Shown: in pieces, positions 53,602 through 63,731 of the stretch
Numbering within the stretch: the first letter of the stretch is position 1
How the letters are laid out: each line of letters opens with the position of its first letter
NCBI GenBank assembly: GCA_965216225.1
Contig: CBDCFF010000032.1
Span: 1-64,000 of the forward strand
Length of the DNA stretch: 64,000 nucleotides
From: 3107 sp965216225
GTDB lineage: Bacteria > Pseudomonadota > Alphaproteobacteria > Rhodobacterales > Rhodobacteraceae
Direction of reading: 5' to 3'
Made by a program: the position numbers and the translations under genes
The notes under the pieces: generated by a model
Told to the model about the DNA's origin: nothing
Seen by the model: the letters and a program-made list of their open reading frames with translations, nothing else
The model's database searches: none

Positions 53602-56600
53602 TCAGTCCTGGTCGTCGTCCTCGATGACGACCCTGAGGTCTGCGAGATGGGTGCCGGTAAAGTAGATGGTGGCCAGCTGACCGGCGAGCGTCAGTTCCAG
53701 CTTGTTGCCATTCAGGGCCAGGAACCTGTCCTTCATCTCGTCCTTCGAACCGTTGGCATGGTTGAACATCGCCGCATGGTTCGGGCACAGGGCGAGGTAG
53801 TTCTGATGGTGGTGCCTCTCCAGTTCGGGGAGAAATTCCACAGCCTCGAAGTAGTAGCTTCCATCGGCAAGCCTGAAGGGGAGGCGGTCCCGGCACGCCT
53901 GACAGATGGTTATGCCGTCAGCGTTGGTGTATTGGTACTGAAGGTAGGGACGGGTCTTTTCCCTCTTGGTCGCGTCACGGTTGATGGACACGGATCGGGG
54001 ACGCTTTTCGGTAGCGCGTTCAGGTGCCTTCCGGGCTTCCTCCCGAACCGCCTCCGCCCTTCGGTCCTGATTGCCGGGTTCGCAGGTGGGCAGGTCGACG
54101 GGCCTCTGGTACTCCGCAAGAATTCTCTGCCGGGTATCCGGCGCCAGTTCCGCAAATCGCTTTGCGTCGGCGAGTGCTGCCTCGTCGGTAAATCCGAGTT
54201 CGGCGGCAATCTCCTGCTGTTCGACGCGCTTTTCGGTTTCGGCACCAAAGCGGATGGCGGCGAGCCAGTCCCAGCCGGGATCGAACGGGAAGCCGTCCGG
54301 CAGCAGGTCTCTCAGGGCTTCGGCAGGGCGAATGAATGTGTTGTCCCGCTGAGGAACCCAGGCGGCGTTGCGCAACTGGTGAACCAACTGCGAGGCGGCG
54401 GTGAGCGCGTCGTTGGATCGGTTGTATCGAAAGGTGGCCTTCAGGATATTCCCGTCCTGCGACCGGTCGCAAAGAGCATTCCAGACAAGACGGGAAAGAG
54501 CCAGGGTTGGTCTTTCGAACAAAGTGTCCAGTCCGGGGATGGCGAAGTCGCGGTCGATTTCGGTATCCCTCCGGCGCGTTCCCGGAGCGCTATACAGGTG
54601 CTCCTTTTTGGGGTTGTTGGCGCAACTGACCTCCTCAATTTCGAGGCAGTCGGCGAGGCCACATTGTCGGGCGAATTTGACGAATTTCTGGCGTATGTCG
54701 AAGTTCTGGTAGCTGTTGGACAATGCCGCGCGGCCCGCTTCGGACCCGAGGGGTCCGTAGTAGGCTTCCAACCCGGTTGAGAGATAAGGGCTGTCGAGGT
54801 ACAGGCTGCCGGGCTTTGACCAGAGACGGTCGGCCCGCTGGAATATGAAACAGTCCTTGAAAAGGCTGTTCGCGCTGCTGTTCTTTTCGATCAGCGCAAT
54901 GAAGCGCCTCAGGTCGGCTTCATGGGTCTGCCAGGGCAGGTCGCGGGCGGGGTCCGCGTATCGCCGTTTGAGGATGGCCTCGACCTGCTCGAATTCTCCG
55001 ACTTCCCGAACGCCGATGCCCTCCAGAAACGCCCTGGCGCGTGTCTGCTCCGTGTTGGTTCCTCCACCGGTGTAAGTGTCTTCGTCAACGCGGGGATGAA
55101 TGGGGTCTTCGCGGGTCTCCGGGGTCGGAAAATAGCATTCGCGGCCTGTCCCATATTCGCCGTCCGAGCGCCTGACGATGCAAATGTCGTCGAACCGGCG
55201 CAGTTTGTTTTCGAGTTCCCGATGGAAGAGGGCATACAGCGCGCGGTGCCACTCCGCCGGTTTCCGGCGCATCCAGTCGAGAAACGGCCGGTCGGGGTTC
55301 TGCCTCCAGGTGCAGGTCGTATGGCAAAACCGGCGTCTGTTGGAGCAACGGCCGTCCAGCGCTTTCACGAACTGTTCGATGCCCCATTGCTCGATTTTGA
55401 GATCGCTCAGGAAGTGATCAACATGGCTGTTCCTTTGCGTCGCGGCGATTGCCCAGTCGTGCGGGTCTGCTCCGTGCGGGTCGTCGTCACCGTCGATCAG
55501 GAATCGGATGTCATCTTGATCCAGCAGGTCCTTCAATCCGGCCTCTGCCTGAAGCAATCGCCTTGCCGGGGCATGGCCGCCGGCGCGCGTTGGAGTCAGC
55601 GGTTGCGCGCTCATCGCGCCGACGATGGCGTCCCGAATGGTCCTGTACTGGGCGGGAATCTCGTCGTGGCTGTTCGGCAGCACGGCCAGAAACTCCCGGT
55701 CGAGCAGGTCGAGGTCACGGACCGAGGAGAGCGATTGCACCGCAAGCCCGGCCAACTGCCGGAAGAGCGGCAAGTTAGCTGGTGTGTCCTTGATGCTGGA
55801 GCGGCTGAGTTCGGGCACGAAGGGGGCATGGAGATGGAAGCGAAGGCCGGAGGTCTCCTTTGCGGCCGTGAAGTAGACCGCAACGCATCCACGTTCTGCC
55901 GGGACGATTCGAAACTGCCCGGCGAAGGAAGCACTTGTACCCGACTGCCGGTCCCCGGATAGCGGTTCGAGTTCGAAGGCGAGGGCAGTGTGCTGGTGTT
56001 TCAGCCCCTCGACCGGTTCGGTGAATCGGAGGAAATGGGAACTTTTGGTTCGTCCACCGTCGATTTCCCGGAGAATCTCGATGTGGTGATCCGAATGCGG
56101 TATCCGGAGCAGGCGTCCTTCCCGACCGCCGTCTATACACCACCGGATTTCTTCGATGTTGGACAGGAACAGCAGGGTGTTGTCGGAAATATCTCTCAGG
56201 CCGTCGCGCACCTCCGGGAAGGCCTGGGCTTGCGGCTTCTTGGCGTTGTTGAACGGGAACTCGAACCGCGTGCGGTCGTTGAGGTCCGGGTTCGGTGATA
56301 TCTCCGACAGGCGGACCATTTCGGAAATCTCGAAGGCGTAGCTCGGCGACCAGATGCGCGGCGTCTCCGTGTAGGCGAACACGGCCTTGAAGCCGATGCC
56401 GAAGCGACCGATCTGCTCGTCGCCCTCCGTCTTGGTTCCCTCCCCGATATCGGTGATGGCCCGAATGTCGGCTTCGTTGAATGTCCGGCCGTTGTGTTCG
56501 AACACGAGCCTGTCCGCGGAAAGGACAAATTCGGCCTCGGACGCCCCCGTGTCCTCGGCGTTCTGGAGCAGTTCGTAGATGAAATGTGCGGTATCGGGAT

Positions 56601-56694
56601 AGAGATCCTCAACGATCCTGCGAATGCCGGCATGTTTCTTGAGGACGCGGGCAAGATCCTCGTGATCCTGGTCGATCTGTTTGATGACGCTCAT
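53602..56694 (-). CDS. Sacsin-like GHKL ATPase with HNH-like C-terminus
   Basis: 1030 residues. The N-terminal domain has the sacsin-type GHKL signature: N box HFIYELLQNAEDTGASEAEF (about 36-56), G1-like VFEHNGRTF, and IGRFGIGFKAVF (about 95-106). A long middle region (270-850) has no recognised domain. Residues about 920-985 form an HNH-like or zinc-binding module: CQACRDRLPF, YYFEAVEFLPELERHHHQNY, then LALCPNHAAMFNHANG. The start overlaps the SNF2 stop by 4 bp (TCAT on the plus strand), so the two proteins are made together and probably form one system: ATPase sensor and nuclease with a DNA translocase. Complete. Confidence 0.83.
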   Translation of the reverse strand: MSVIKQIDQDHEDLARVLKKHAGIRRIVEDLYPDTAHFIYELLQNAEDTGASEAEFVLSADRLVFEHNGRTFNEADIRAITDIGEGTKTEGDEQIGRFGIGFKAVFAYTETPRIWSPSYAFEISEMVRLSEISPNPDLNDRTRFEFPFNNAKKPQAQAFPEVRDGLRDISDNTLLFLSNIEEIRWCIDGGREGRLLRIPHSDHHIEILREIDGGRTKSSHFLRFTEPVEGLKHQHTALAFELEPLSGDRQSGTSASFAGQFRIVPAERGCVAVYFTAAKETSGLRFHLHAPFVPELSRSSIKDTPANLPLFRQLAGLAVQSLSSVRDLDLLDREFLAVLPNSHDEIPAQYRTIRDAIVGAMSAQPLTPTRAGGHAPARRLLQAEAGLKDLLDQDDIRFLIDGDDDPHGADPHDWAIAATQRNSHVDHFLSDLKIEQWGIEQFVKALDGRCSNRRRFCHTTCTWRQNPDRPFLDWMRRKPAEWHRALYALFHRELENKLRRFDDICIVRRSDGEYGTGRECYFPTPETREDPIHPRVDEDTYTGGGTNTEQTRARAFLEGIGVREVGEFEQVEAILKRRYADPARDLPWQTHEADLRRFIALIEKNSSANSLFKDCFIFQRADRLWSKPGSLYLDSPYLSTGLEAYYGPLGSEAGRAALSNSYQNFDIRQKFVKFARQCGLADCLEIEEVSCANNPKKEHLYSAPGTRRRDTEIDRDFAIPGLDTLFERPTLALSRLVWNALCDRSQDGNILKATFRYNRSNDALTAASQLVHQLRNAAWVPQRDNTFIRPAEALRDLLPDGFPFDPGWDWLAAIRFGAETEKRVEQQEIAAELGFTDEAALADAKRFAELAPDTRQRILAEYQRPVDLPTCEPGNQDRRAEAVREEARKAPERATEKRPRSVSINRDATKREKTRPYLQYQYTNADGITICQACRDRLPFRLADGSYYFEAVEFLPELERHHHQNYLALCPNHAAMFNHANGSKDEMKDRFLALNGNKLELTLAGQLATIYFTGTHLADLRVVIEDDDQD

Positions 56695-59600
56695 GCCACG
56701 TCGTCCCGCGTGACTCGAAGCATACCTTCGACGACCAGGGTGGCGTGGATGTCGGCGCTTTCCGCCAGTCGCTCCAGTTCGGCGCCCCGGTGCTCATAGT
56801 CATAGCTGGCGCGCGCCAGTTCGCTTTGCTTCATCCGGCGTATCCTGTCGTTCGTGGCGGTGCCGATCTGGTCCTCCAGCAGCTTGCATCGGGCCCGGTG
56901 GCTGGTGCCCAGGCTTTGCCGCCGATGTTGAACGAGTTCCCGGTTCGCCGCCATATGGTTTGCGCGCGCAGCGCGCCATTCGCCGTGGTGTCGCTTGTCG
57001 AGCCGTTCGATCGCGGCTTCGTCGGGCGGGGCGCCCGCGGGCGCCCCGGCCGCGACCTCCAACAGGGACATCACCGCGCCGTCCAGCTTCGGGTCCGAGG
57101 TGACGGCCATCAGCGTGTCATCGGACCGTATGCCGACATTGCGCCACTGGTAGAGGGCGAACGGGTATTCGCCCGGTGGGACGGCTTCGCTTGAGGCGAT
57201 CAGACTGACCTGCGCCGGTTTGGAGCGTTTCAGGCACCGCGCCGCCTGCCTGATCAGGGGATGCAGGACGTTGAGATAGACGGCCTTCGGCTCGGCGGCG
57301 GCGGTTTCGTGGTCGAACGTGACCGGCAGCAACGGGTTGGCGCCCCTGAGCCACTTCTCCCATTGCCGGGCGACCGGATCGGTGGATCGAGGCTGGCTGC
57401 GGAAGTCGCCGAGCAGCCTGGCCCGGATATTCTGGCCGAGCCGCAGCGTCTTGAGAGGCTTGTCGCCGAGCAGAAAATCGCCGCCGATCTCTGCTACGCC
57501 CGACAGATAGGCGGTAACGCACCGTTGCAGCGCCTCCGGGGACAGCCAGAAGCTCTCGGCCTCGGCGATCTCCTCGCGCCACGACTGGTTGGGGACCGTC
57601 AGGCCGAACAGTTCGGCCTGCTTTTCCTCAAGCGCGGTTTCTTCCTGAACCTGGCGGATATTGTTGTCGCCGAGCTGTTGCAGGCGCTCGGCACGCTGTT
57701 GCGGCGTCAGCGTGAAGCTGTCGGCGATGTTGTGAATCTCCCGCGTGATCTCGCCGAGAATTTCCTCGCTGCCGCCGACCGCGTGATGGAACACGCCGAT
57801 GCGCATCAGGCAGCGTTCGTAGATGTCCGCGTCAACGGTGCCGGGCGTCACCAGGTTGACGATGGCGACGCTCTCGCTCTGCTGGCCGTAGCGGTCGATA
57901 CGCCCGATGCGCTGTTCGATGCGCATGGGGTTCCACGGCAGGTCGTAGTTGACCAGCAGGTCGCAGAACTGGAAGTCAAGCCCTTCGCCGCCGACCTCCG
58001 AGGACAGCAGGATGTCCAGCGCCTCCGGGTCATCCTTCGGCAAGGCGAACCGGCGGCGCAACTCGGCACGCTGGTCGTCGGGAACGCCGCCGTGTACGAG
58101 CCCGTAGCGCAATCCCGCGTCCGCGACGTGTTTCTCGATATAGGCCAGCGTATGCCGGAAGGTGCTGAAGGCCAGCGCCTTGTTGTTGGCCATCCGGTCC
58201 TTGTCCCGCAGGACGCCGACGAAGGCCTGCACCTTGGGATCGAAGGGATCGAGATTGTCGGCGCGCGCCAGGAGCGCCCTGGTATCGGCCCGTATCCCGG
58301 CAAGGAAGGCGGCATCGACGGGGGGCTCGCCGTCGGTCCCGTCCACCGCTTCAAGGCTGTCCAGTTTTCCGGCGAGCATGTCGCGCAACAGGGGGGCCAG
58401 GCCGTAGAGGCAACTTGCCGCCTGGCGACGGATCGTGGTCATCATGAACTTGACGTTCTGCTCGCCGTGGGCGCGCGCCAGAATGCGGCTCACGACATCG
58501 AGCAGGTCGTCATGCAGTTGGCGCTGGTCGGGTGTGAACCCGACCGTCAGCGTTTCCGGCCGACGGGTCGTGAATTCGCCGATATCCCGGCGGCGCGTCC
58601 GGTTGATCATCGGGCTGAAGGTATAGAGTTCCTCCAGCGACCGGATGATGCGGATGCGGCTGGCATCGTCGATACGCTCCTCCGCCAGGCGATCGTGGAT
58701 GTCCTGGAACGCTGGCGATTCCCGCAGGAACAGGCGACCCCACTCGGTCTGTGCAGCCTGGCCCAGACATGTGCGGGCTTCGGCCTGCCAGCCATCCCCT
58801 TCCGCGCGGCAATGGCCTACGGCCGCGTTGATGAATCCGTTGGGCGCAGCCATCTGCTCGAAGCTCGGACGGTCGATGACGAGGTCCGGGCGCAGAACGT
58901 TCAGCAGGGTGAACAGGTCCTGGCTGCCGAGTTGCACCGGAGTGGCGGTGAGAAAGACAGCGGCCTGGGCGTTGTCGCAGAAATAGCGCACCGCCTGGTG
59001 GAGATAGGTGTCCGCGTTGCGGATGTGATGCGCCTCGTCGACGATCACGAGATCGAACCGGAGCGGCGGCTCAAGGGCGAGCAGTCCTTCGCGGGTCCGC
59101 GCCCCTTTTCCCTCCTTGCCGAAGAGCAGGTCCGAATCGAACAGGGAGAACGGGATGATGGCCTTGGCATAGTGGTCGGGCCATTCGCCTTCCAGGTCCG
59201 TTTCCCGCAGACAGTGGCGCAGCGTTCGACCGTCGAGCGCCTCGAAGTGCTCGTCGAAACGCTTCATCTCCACGAACCACTTGCGTTCGGTCACCAGTGC
59301 CTTGGGACAGATGACCAGCACCGAGGAAATGTCCGTCCGGGCCCGCAGTTCCTTGATGATCAGTCCGGCCTCGATCGTCTTGCCCACGCCCACCTCGTCG
59401 GCAATCAGCAGGCGCGGCCGGTCGGCCCGGATCAGCCGCACAACGGGGCGATACTGATAAGGCACGAAGTGAACGCGCCCGGACCGCAGCGAATACAGGT
59501 TGGCGGTAGACGGCGAGAGCAGATGCAGGCTGGTCAGATGGGCGCGCAGGTCGTCGGCACTGAGCAGAGAGGGTTCGTCGGCGGGATCAAGGGGCCGCAG

Positions 59601-60287
59601 CTGGCTCTCGTAATAGGCGGCCTGACGATTGTCCTGGAACACCTGGTAGCGGGTCTCGGCGGCGCCCGCCATGACGCCGATGATCGGCACTACCGTGTCC
59701 GGATCGGAACGCAACGCCACGAGATCGCCGACGTTGAACATCGTCGTTGCGGCCTGCGAAGCGACGGCGGGCATTTCGGGGTCGCTCGGCGGCGCTGTTG
59801 GTTTAGCGGCGCTGGCGGGATCGAGCGTGGAATTCGGGGGCGCGTCGGACGGCGCCGTCATGTCGGAAAGGGCGTTGCTTTTGGCTGCTTCGACCACCGC
59901 GACGGAGGCCGGCGCGGCACCAAGCATGTCCAGAACGCGGGCCAGGGTGTCGGCATCCCGGTAGAGGTCTTCAGCCTGCATCGGCGACGCCGACAGGTGC
60001 GCCCATCGGTTGCGCACGGATTGCAGTTCCCTGACCCAGGTGCGTCCCTCGCGCGGCAGATTGAGCGCCTGCGAAAGCTCATACCAATTCTGATCAAGGA
60101 TGCGCAGCAAAGCGGCAAAATCCAGCTCTTCCAGCCTGGAGAGCCCGCATTCCTCCACGATGCGCTGCTGCTGGAAGCTCAGGCGGTCCGTGACATGCGT
60201 TTTCCACCAGCCCTCGCCAAGGGTGGGCAGGTGAGTCGCAAGAAAGGCGGCAAGCTCGGCAGTTGCGGTGCGAATCAATTCATGCAT
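56691..60287 (-). CDS. SNF2-family helicase with N-terminal Swt1-type HEPN domain
   Basis: 1198 residues. Residues 1-110 look like the Swt1-type HEPN domain, with R92-NRWA-H97 (Rx4H) as its catalytic-type motif. Residues 110-200 are a low-complexity proline/alanine linker. The SNF2/RapA-like motor follows: Walker A ADEVGVGKTIEAG (about 293-305), VIVDEAHH (about 411), FLTATPVQ, and motif VI QRIGRIDRYGQQ (about 795). The C-terminal 350 residues are helical with a coiled coil near the end. ATG at 60287 chosen as the first in frame. First gene of a two-gene leftward operon with the sacsin-like ATPase. Confidence 0.87.
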   Translation of the reverse strand: MHELIRTATAELAAFLATHLPTLGEGWWKTHVTDRLSFQQQRIVEECGLSRLEELDFAALLRILDQNWYELSQALNLPREGRTWVRELQSVRNRWAHLSASPMQAEDLYRDADTLARVLDMLGAAPASVAVVEAAKSNALSDMTAPSDAPPNSTLDPASAAKPTAPPSDPEMPAVASQAATTMFNVGDLVALRSDPDTVVPIIGVMAGAAETRYQVFQDNRQAAYYESQLRPLDPADEPSLLSADDLRAHLTSLHLLSPSTANLYSLRSGRVHFVPYQYRPVVRLIRADRPRLLIADEVGVGKTIEAGLIIKELRARTDISSVLVICPKALVTERKWFVEMKRFDEHFEALDGRTLRHCLRETDLEGEWPDHYAKAIIPFSLFDSDLLFGKEGKGARTREGLLALEPPLRFDLVIVDEAHHIRNADTYLHQAVRYFCDNAQAAVFLTATPVQLGSQDLFTLLNVLRPDLVIDRPSFEQMAAPNGFINAAVGHCRAEGDGWQAEARTCLGQAAQTEWGRLFLRESPAFQDIHDRLAEERIDDASRIRIIRSLEELYTFSPMINRTRRRDIGEFTTRRPETLTVGFTPDQRQLHDDLLDVVSRILARAHGEQNVKFMMTTIRRQAASCLYGLAPLLRDMLAGKLDSLEAVDGTDGEPPVDAAFLAGIRADTRALLARADNLDPFDPKVQAFVGVLRDKDRMANNKALAFSTFRHTLAYIEKHVADAGLRYGLVHGGVPDDQRAELRRRFALPKDDPEALDILLSSEVGGEGLDFQFCDLLVNYDLPWNPMRIEQRIGRIDRYGQQSESVAIVNLVTPGTVDADIYERCLMRIGVFHHAVGGSEEILGEITREIHNIADSFTLTPQQRAERLQQLGDNNIRQVQEETALEEKQAELFGLTVPNQSWREEIAEAESFWLSPEALQRCVTAYLSGVAEIGGDFLLGDKPLKTLRLGQNIRARLLGDFRSQPRSTDPVARQWEKWLRGANPLLPVTFDHETAAAEPKAVYLNVLHPLIRQAARCLKRSKPAQVSLIASSEAVPPGEYPFALYQWRNVGIRSDDTLMAVTSDPKLDGAVMSLLEVAAGAPAGAPPDEAAIERLDKRHHGEWRAARANHMAANRELVQHRRQSLGTSHRARCKLLEDQIGTATNDRIRRMKQSELARASYDYEHRGAELERLAESADIHATLVVEGMLRVTRDDVA

Positions 60288-60648
60288 GAAGCGGGGGGCC
60301 GTTGATGGCTCGTGACGATGTCGGGATTTGGCATATTACGGAAATATTCATGGTGTCATGGTAGACGACGCGAGCCTGAATTTCAAGATCGAGACGATCC
60401 AGCGTCATTCCTGTGCGATGTGGGCCGGGAGGGGCCCTGTTCGCGCTGCTCCCGCCACGAGCGTTAGCGTTGCTGCGCAGCAACCTGACCGTATCCAGCA
60501 CGCGACGGGGAATTCAAAGGGCTTGGAAGCGCCGCAGTCGAGGATTGGACCTGTCGCGCTTTGATGCCGCTCTGGTTCCACGCGAGAGGGACTGCCCGGT
60601 AACCATCAATACGCTCGGGCCGGGAACGATTGAAATGACTGTGAGTAT
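60288..60648. other. Upstream region of the SNF2/sacsin operon
   Basis: 361 bp without a supported gene. It should hold the operon promoter, reading leftward; an AT-rich stretch at about 60330-60350 (catattacggaaatattcat) is the best place for a -10 region. No clear operator. Confidence 0.35.
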
Positions 60649-60850
60649 GGTATTGCGGCTTGATGGCCTGACCCAGATTATGTGTGAATAGCAGGTGTGC
60701 GGGGCAAATCTGCTGTTGGTGCGATGACAGCTATGGGTATCACTGACAAAATCGGTCGTTTTAGCCGAGACCGTTGAGCCGGAGCCTCAATACCCAACTT
60801 CGGCGTTTTGAAGTTCTGGATACCGGTCGATAACCGTCTTCACACGGGCG
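60649..60850 (-). repeat. 202-bp inverted repeat, arm 2 (partner at 24299-24500)
   Basis: Reverse complement of arm 1 with about four differences. Here the repeat is not followed by IS66 but by atactcacagtc (reading outward). Confidence 0.85.
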
Positions 60851-60910
60851 ACCAACTGGCTTGATGTTCCGGCCTTGTTCAAAGCGTAGTCCAGGCATTC
60901 GAACTGCGCT
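60787..60910 (-). pseudogene. C-terminal fragment of an unrecognised gene
   Basis: FECLDYALNKAGTSSQLVAR then VKTVIDRYPELQNAEVGY*, cut at its 5' side by IS256 at 60911. Its last 21 codons are also in repeat arm 1. The family is not known to me. Confidence 0.45.
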
Positions 60911-61477
60911 GAGTTATAGCCGAAAGTTGGTGATGGCGCTGATTGGCGGCATATCATGGCGTTGTTCACACGCCGCAATTCTCAGCAGAGAAAAGGATAT
61001 GCCACATGACGAAGTCTACCATCACGCCGTTGCCCGGTCCATCGGGATTTTCGTCTGACCCGCTGACCGACATCCTGCAAACCGGCGCGCGCCAACTGCT
61101 CAAACAGGCGGTGGAAGCGGAATTGGCCACACTCCTCGCCGCCCATGCCCGCGAGGTGACGGACGACGGCCGTGCGCGGCTGGTGCGCCATGGTCATCTG
61201 CCCGAGCGCGAGGTCATGACCGGCATCGGCCCGGTACCAGTGAAGGTGCCGCGGATGCGGGACCGGGGCAATGTGGACGAAAAGATCCGTTTCGCCTCGT
61301 CGATCTTGCCGCCCTGGCTGCGCAAGACCAGATCGATTGAGGAACTGCTGCCGTGGCTCTATCTCAAGATATCTGTCTTGGTCAAGGTTTGATTTTGGAC
61401 CACTGGCGGTTCTCGCGGATCAAGGTATTTGCGAGGATGATGAGCTTGCGCATGATTGCCACAAGAGCGACCTTGGC
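60911..61477 (+). mobile_element. IS256 left part with IS110 fragment (copy D)
   Basis: IS256 left end at 60911, transposase codons 61006-61368 (MTKST to LPWLYLK), then 109 bp of IS110 (61369-61477) at the same insertion point as copies A and C. Cut by copy E at 61478. Confidence 0.88.
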
Positions 61478-62400
61478 GAGCTATGCCCGAAAGTTGGTGA
61501 TGGTGTGATCAGGCGGCGTGGTGAATTTGCTTGATCCCGTCTCTGAACTCAACCCCTTCAATGATCTCTGGCATGCGGTTGGCGCCGTCGAGCTTTCGCC
61601 ACTTGGCCTGCGCTGACATCATCAGCTTGAATGCCATGGCCAACCCGGTCTTGCGGCTCAGGCAGCCTTTGGTTTTGCCGGTGCGGTGGCGGACGGTGGC
61701 GAAGGTGCTCTCGATCGGGTTCGTGGTTCGGATGTGCTTCCAGTGCTCAGCAGGGAAGCCGTAGAAGGAGAGCAGCACAGCCCGGTCTTTGGTCAGTTTC
61801 CCAACCGCCTTGTCATATTTCGCGCCGTAGGTTTCCACGAAGAAATCGAAGGCGGCCCCGGCTTCGGTCTTCGTTTCCGCCTGCCAGATATCATGCAGGT
61901 GGCCCTTGGCTTTGGCCTGCACCGATTTGGGCATGGCGTTGAGAACGTTTCCGGTCTTGTGAACCCAACACCGTTGTTCCCGGGTGCTGCCGAAGACTTC
62001 GCGCAGCGCCGCCCAGAACCCCAAGGCACCGTCGCCAATGGCCAGATCGGGGGCGTGGGACAGCCCGCGACGCTTGAGATCGAGCAGCAACTCGCGCCAA
62101 CTCTGCGTGCTTTCACGGTAGCCGTCGGTGAGGCCCAGAACCTCCTTGCGGCCCCACTCATCCGCGCCGATCAGCACCAGAACGCATTGTTTCTGCTCTT
62201 CCATACGCGGTTGGAAATAGACACCATCGGCCCAGACATAGACGAAACGCCGGGCGCTGAGATCGCGGCGCTGCCAGCGTTCATACTCCGCCCCCCAGTC
62301 CGCTTTCAATCGCGAGATGGTGCTCGATGAAAGCCCTGCCGCGTTCGGCCCCAACAGCGCCCCAAGAGCCTCCTGGAAGTCGCCCGTGGAAATGCCCTTG
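61478..62400 (-). mobile_element. IS256 right part (copy E, inverted)
   Basis: Right end gagctatgcccgaaag at 61478; transposase C-terminal frame from 61509 up to about 62400 (KGISTGDFQEAL reading leftward). It lacks the 10-bp insertion of copies A and C. Ends exactly at the IS110 insertion point, where Tn3-type sequence begins. Confidence 0.86.
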
Positions 62401-63087
62401 TTTCATCTTTTGGGGCTGCGGCTTGTGCCTCGGCTGAGGGACTTCCCAAACCGAAAACTTGCGTGTTTTGGAAAGGCCAGCCAATGGAAGGGACTGGCCC
62501 CGATTATGGGAAAACCCATCAATGATGAGGTTATTCTCGCCCACTGGGATAATGAAGTCATCCGACTGGCAGCGAGCGCCAGGACCGGCGACATAAAACC
62601 GTCTGCCATGTTAAAGAAACTGGGCGCATACAGACAACAAAACCGCCTCTATCTGGCACTGGGGGAAATTGGACGCGTTGAACGGACGCTCTTTATGCTG
62701 GATTGGATGGAAAATCCGAAGCTGCGCATGGAATGCCAAGCCGGATTGAATAAAGGAGAAGCCCGTCATTCGCTGGCCAAGGCTGTATTTGCTCATTCAC
62801 AGGGTCGAATTCATGATCGATCAGCTGACGCTCAACAAAAGCGCGCCATGGCGTTAAACCTTGTTATTGCCGCTATCGTCTACTGGAATACCATGTACAT
62901 GGATAAGGCAGCTCAACACCTTCAGAACGCGGGCCAATTGGCTGATCCCAGTTTGCTCCGGCACGTCTCGCCATTGGGCTGGATGCACATCAATCTTACA
63001 GGTGATTTTGTTTGGAATTCTGGGGCCGCTGAGCGCATGAATGCCCGTCCATTGCACCTCAGCGCCGCGAGAAAGTGGGCTTCATAA
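62401..63087 (+). pseudogene. Tn3-family transposase, C-terminal fragment
   Basis: About 228 codons matching the end of Tn3-type TnpA: FHLLGLRLVPRLRDFPNRKL, NDEVILAHWDNEVIRLAAS, GRVERTLFMLDWMENPKLR, LNKGEARHSLAKAVFAHSQG, IVYWNTMYMDKAAQHL and HVSPLGWMHINLTGDFVW. The last catalytic glutamate region is included but the N-terminal 750 or so residues are missing. The frame is open. Confidence 0.88.
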
Positions 63088-63348
63088 CCTCAAACAGCAA
63101 AAGTTCGTTCTTTGTTCACGTCTAGGGTAATCCTACGAACAAACCTTGCGATGGGGCCAGAGAGGCAATCCCGCATCGTATATGGCAAGGCGGTATCAAA
63201 TCCGCGGATAAGAGCATGATAACCATCGGTTCGGCCCACCGTCTCCAGCGCCTGCTCAGGTTACAAACATTGATCATCCCGCGCCAGCGGGGTAGTCTTA
63301 TCGTGTCGGGAAAATCAAGAACGCTCATAAGAGCGCAGGATTCCGCCC
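63088..63348. other. No gene seen
   Basis: 261 bp between Tn3 and IS5 relics, without a recognised gene or terminus. Confidence 0.4.
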
Positions 63349-63642
63349 CTATCCAAAACTGACCCCTATACTGCGCATCAGCCCCTGCGTCTGACGCAGG
63401 GGTGATTTGTAAATCGTGCACAGGGTCAGGCAAGTTGCGATGGCAAATTCCGAATACTCAGGCTGACCGCTCGGGGTCGATCGGCGTGGAGCTCGCCATT
63501 GTCCTGGCGCATCGCCAGTGATCCGGACGGTCAGATTGCCGCGTTGCCGGAGGCTCTCGTTATACTCCGCCCGGTTTGTCACCCGACATCGTTTCCTCGG
63601 AAATTTGTGGCGGCGGCCGGAGGTGAACTTATGTGGCGTCAA
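63349..63642 (-). pseudogene. IS5-family (IS903-like) transposase, N-terminal fragment
   Basis: PHKFTSGRRHKFPRKRCRVT, NRAEYNESLRQRGNLTVRIT and YSEFAIATCLTLCTIYKSPL then RQTQGL are the usual start of IS903-type transposases. No ATG at the expected place and an early stop at 63349. Confidence 0.75.
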
Positions 63643-63731
63643 GGACGTCCAGATCAGAGACAAAGCTCTCACCTACCAGACAAGACGGCATCCCTGCAAC
63701 AACGTCCCAGATCCGCCATCGCGGCGACCTT

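Noticed and set aside
53473..54780. 435-codon plus-strand frame
   Set aside because: Antisense of the sacsin-like gene, rich in valine and glycine as expected for a shadow.
57261..60305. 1014-codon open frame on the plus strand
   Set aside because: Exact antisense of the SNF2 helicase; no domain pattern, composition typical of a high-GC shadow frame.
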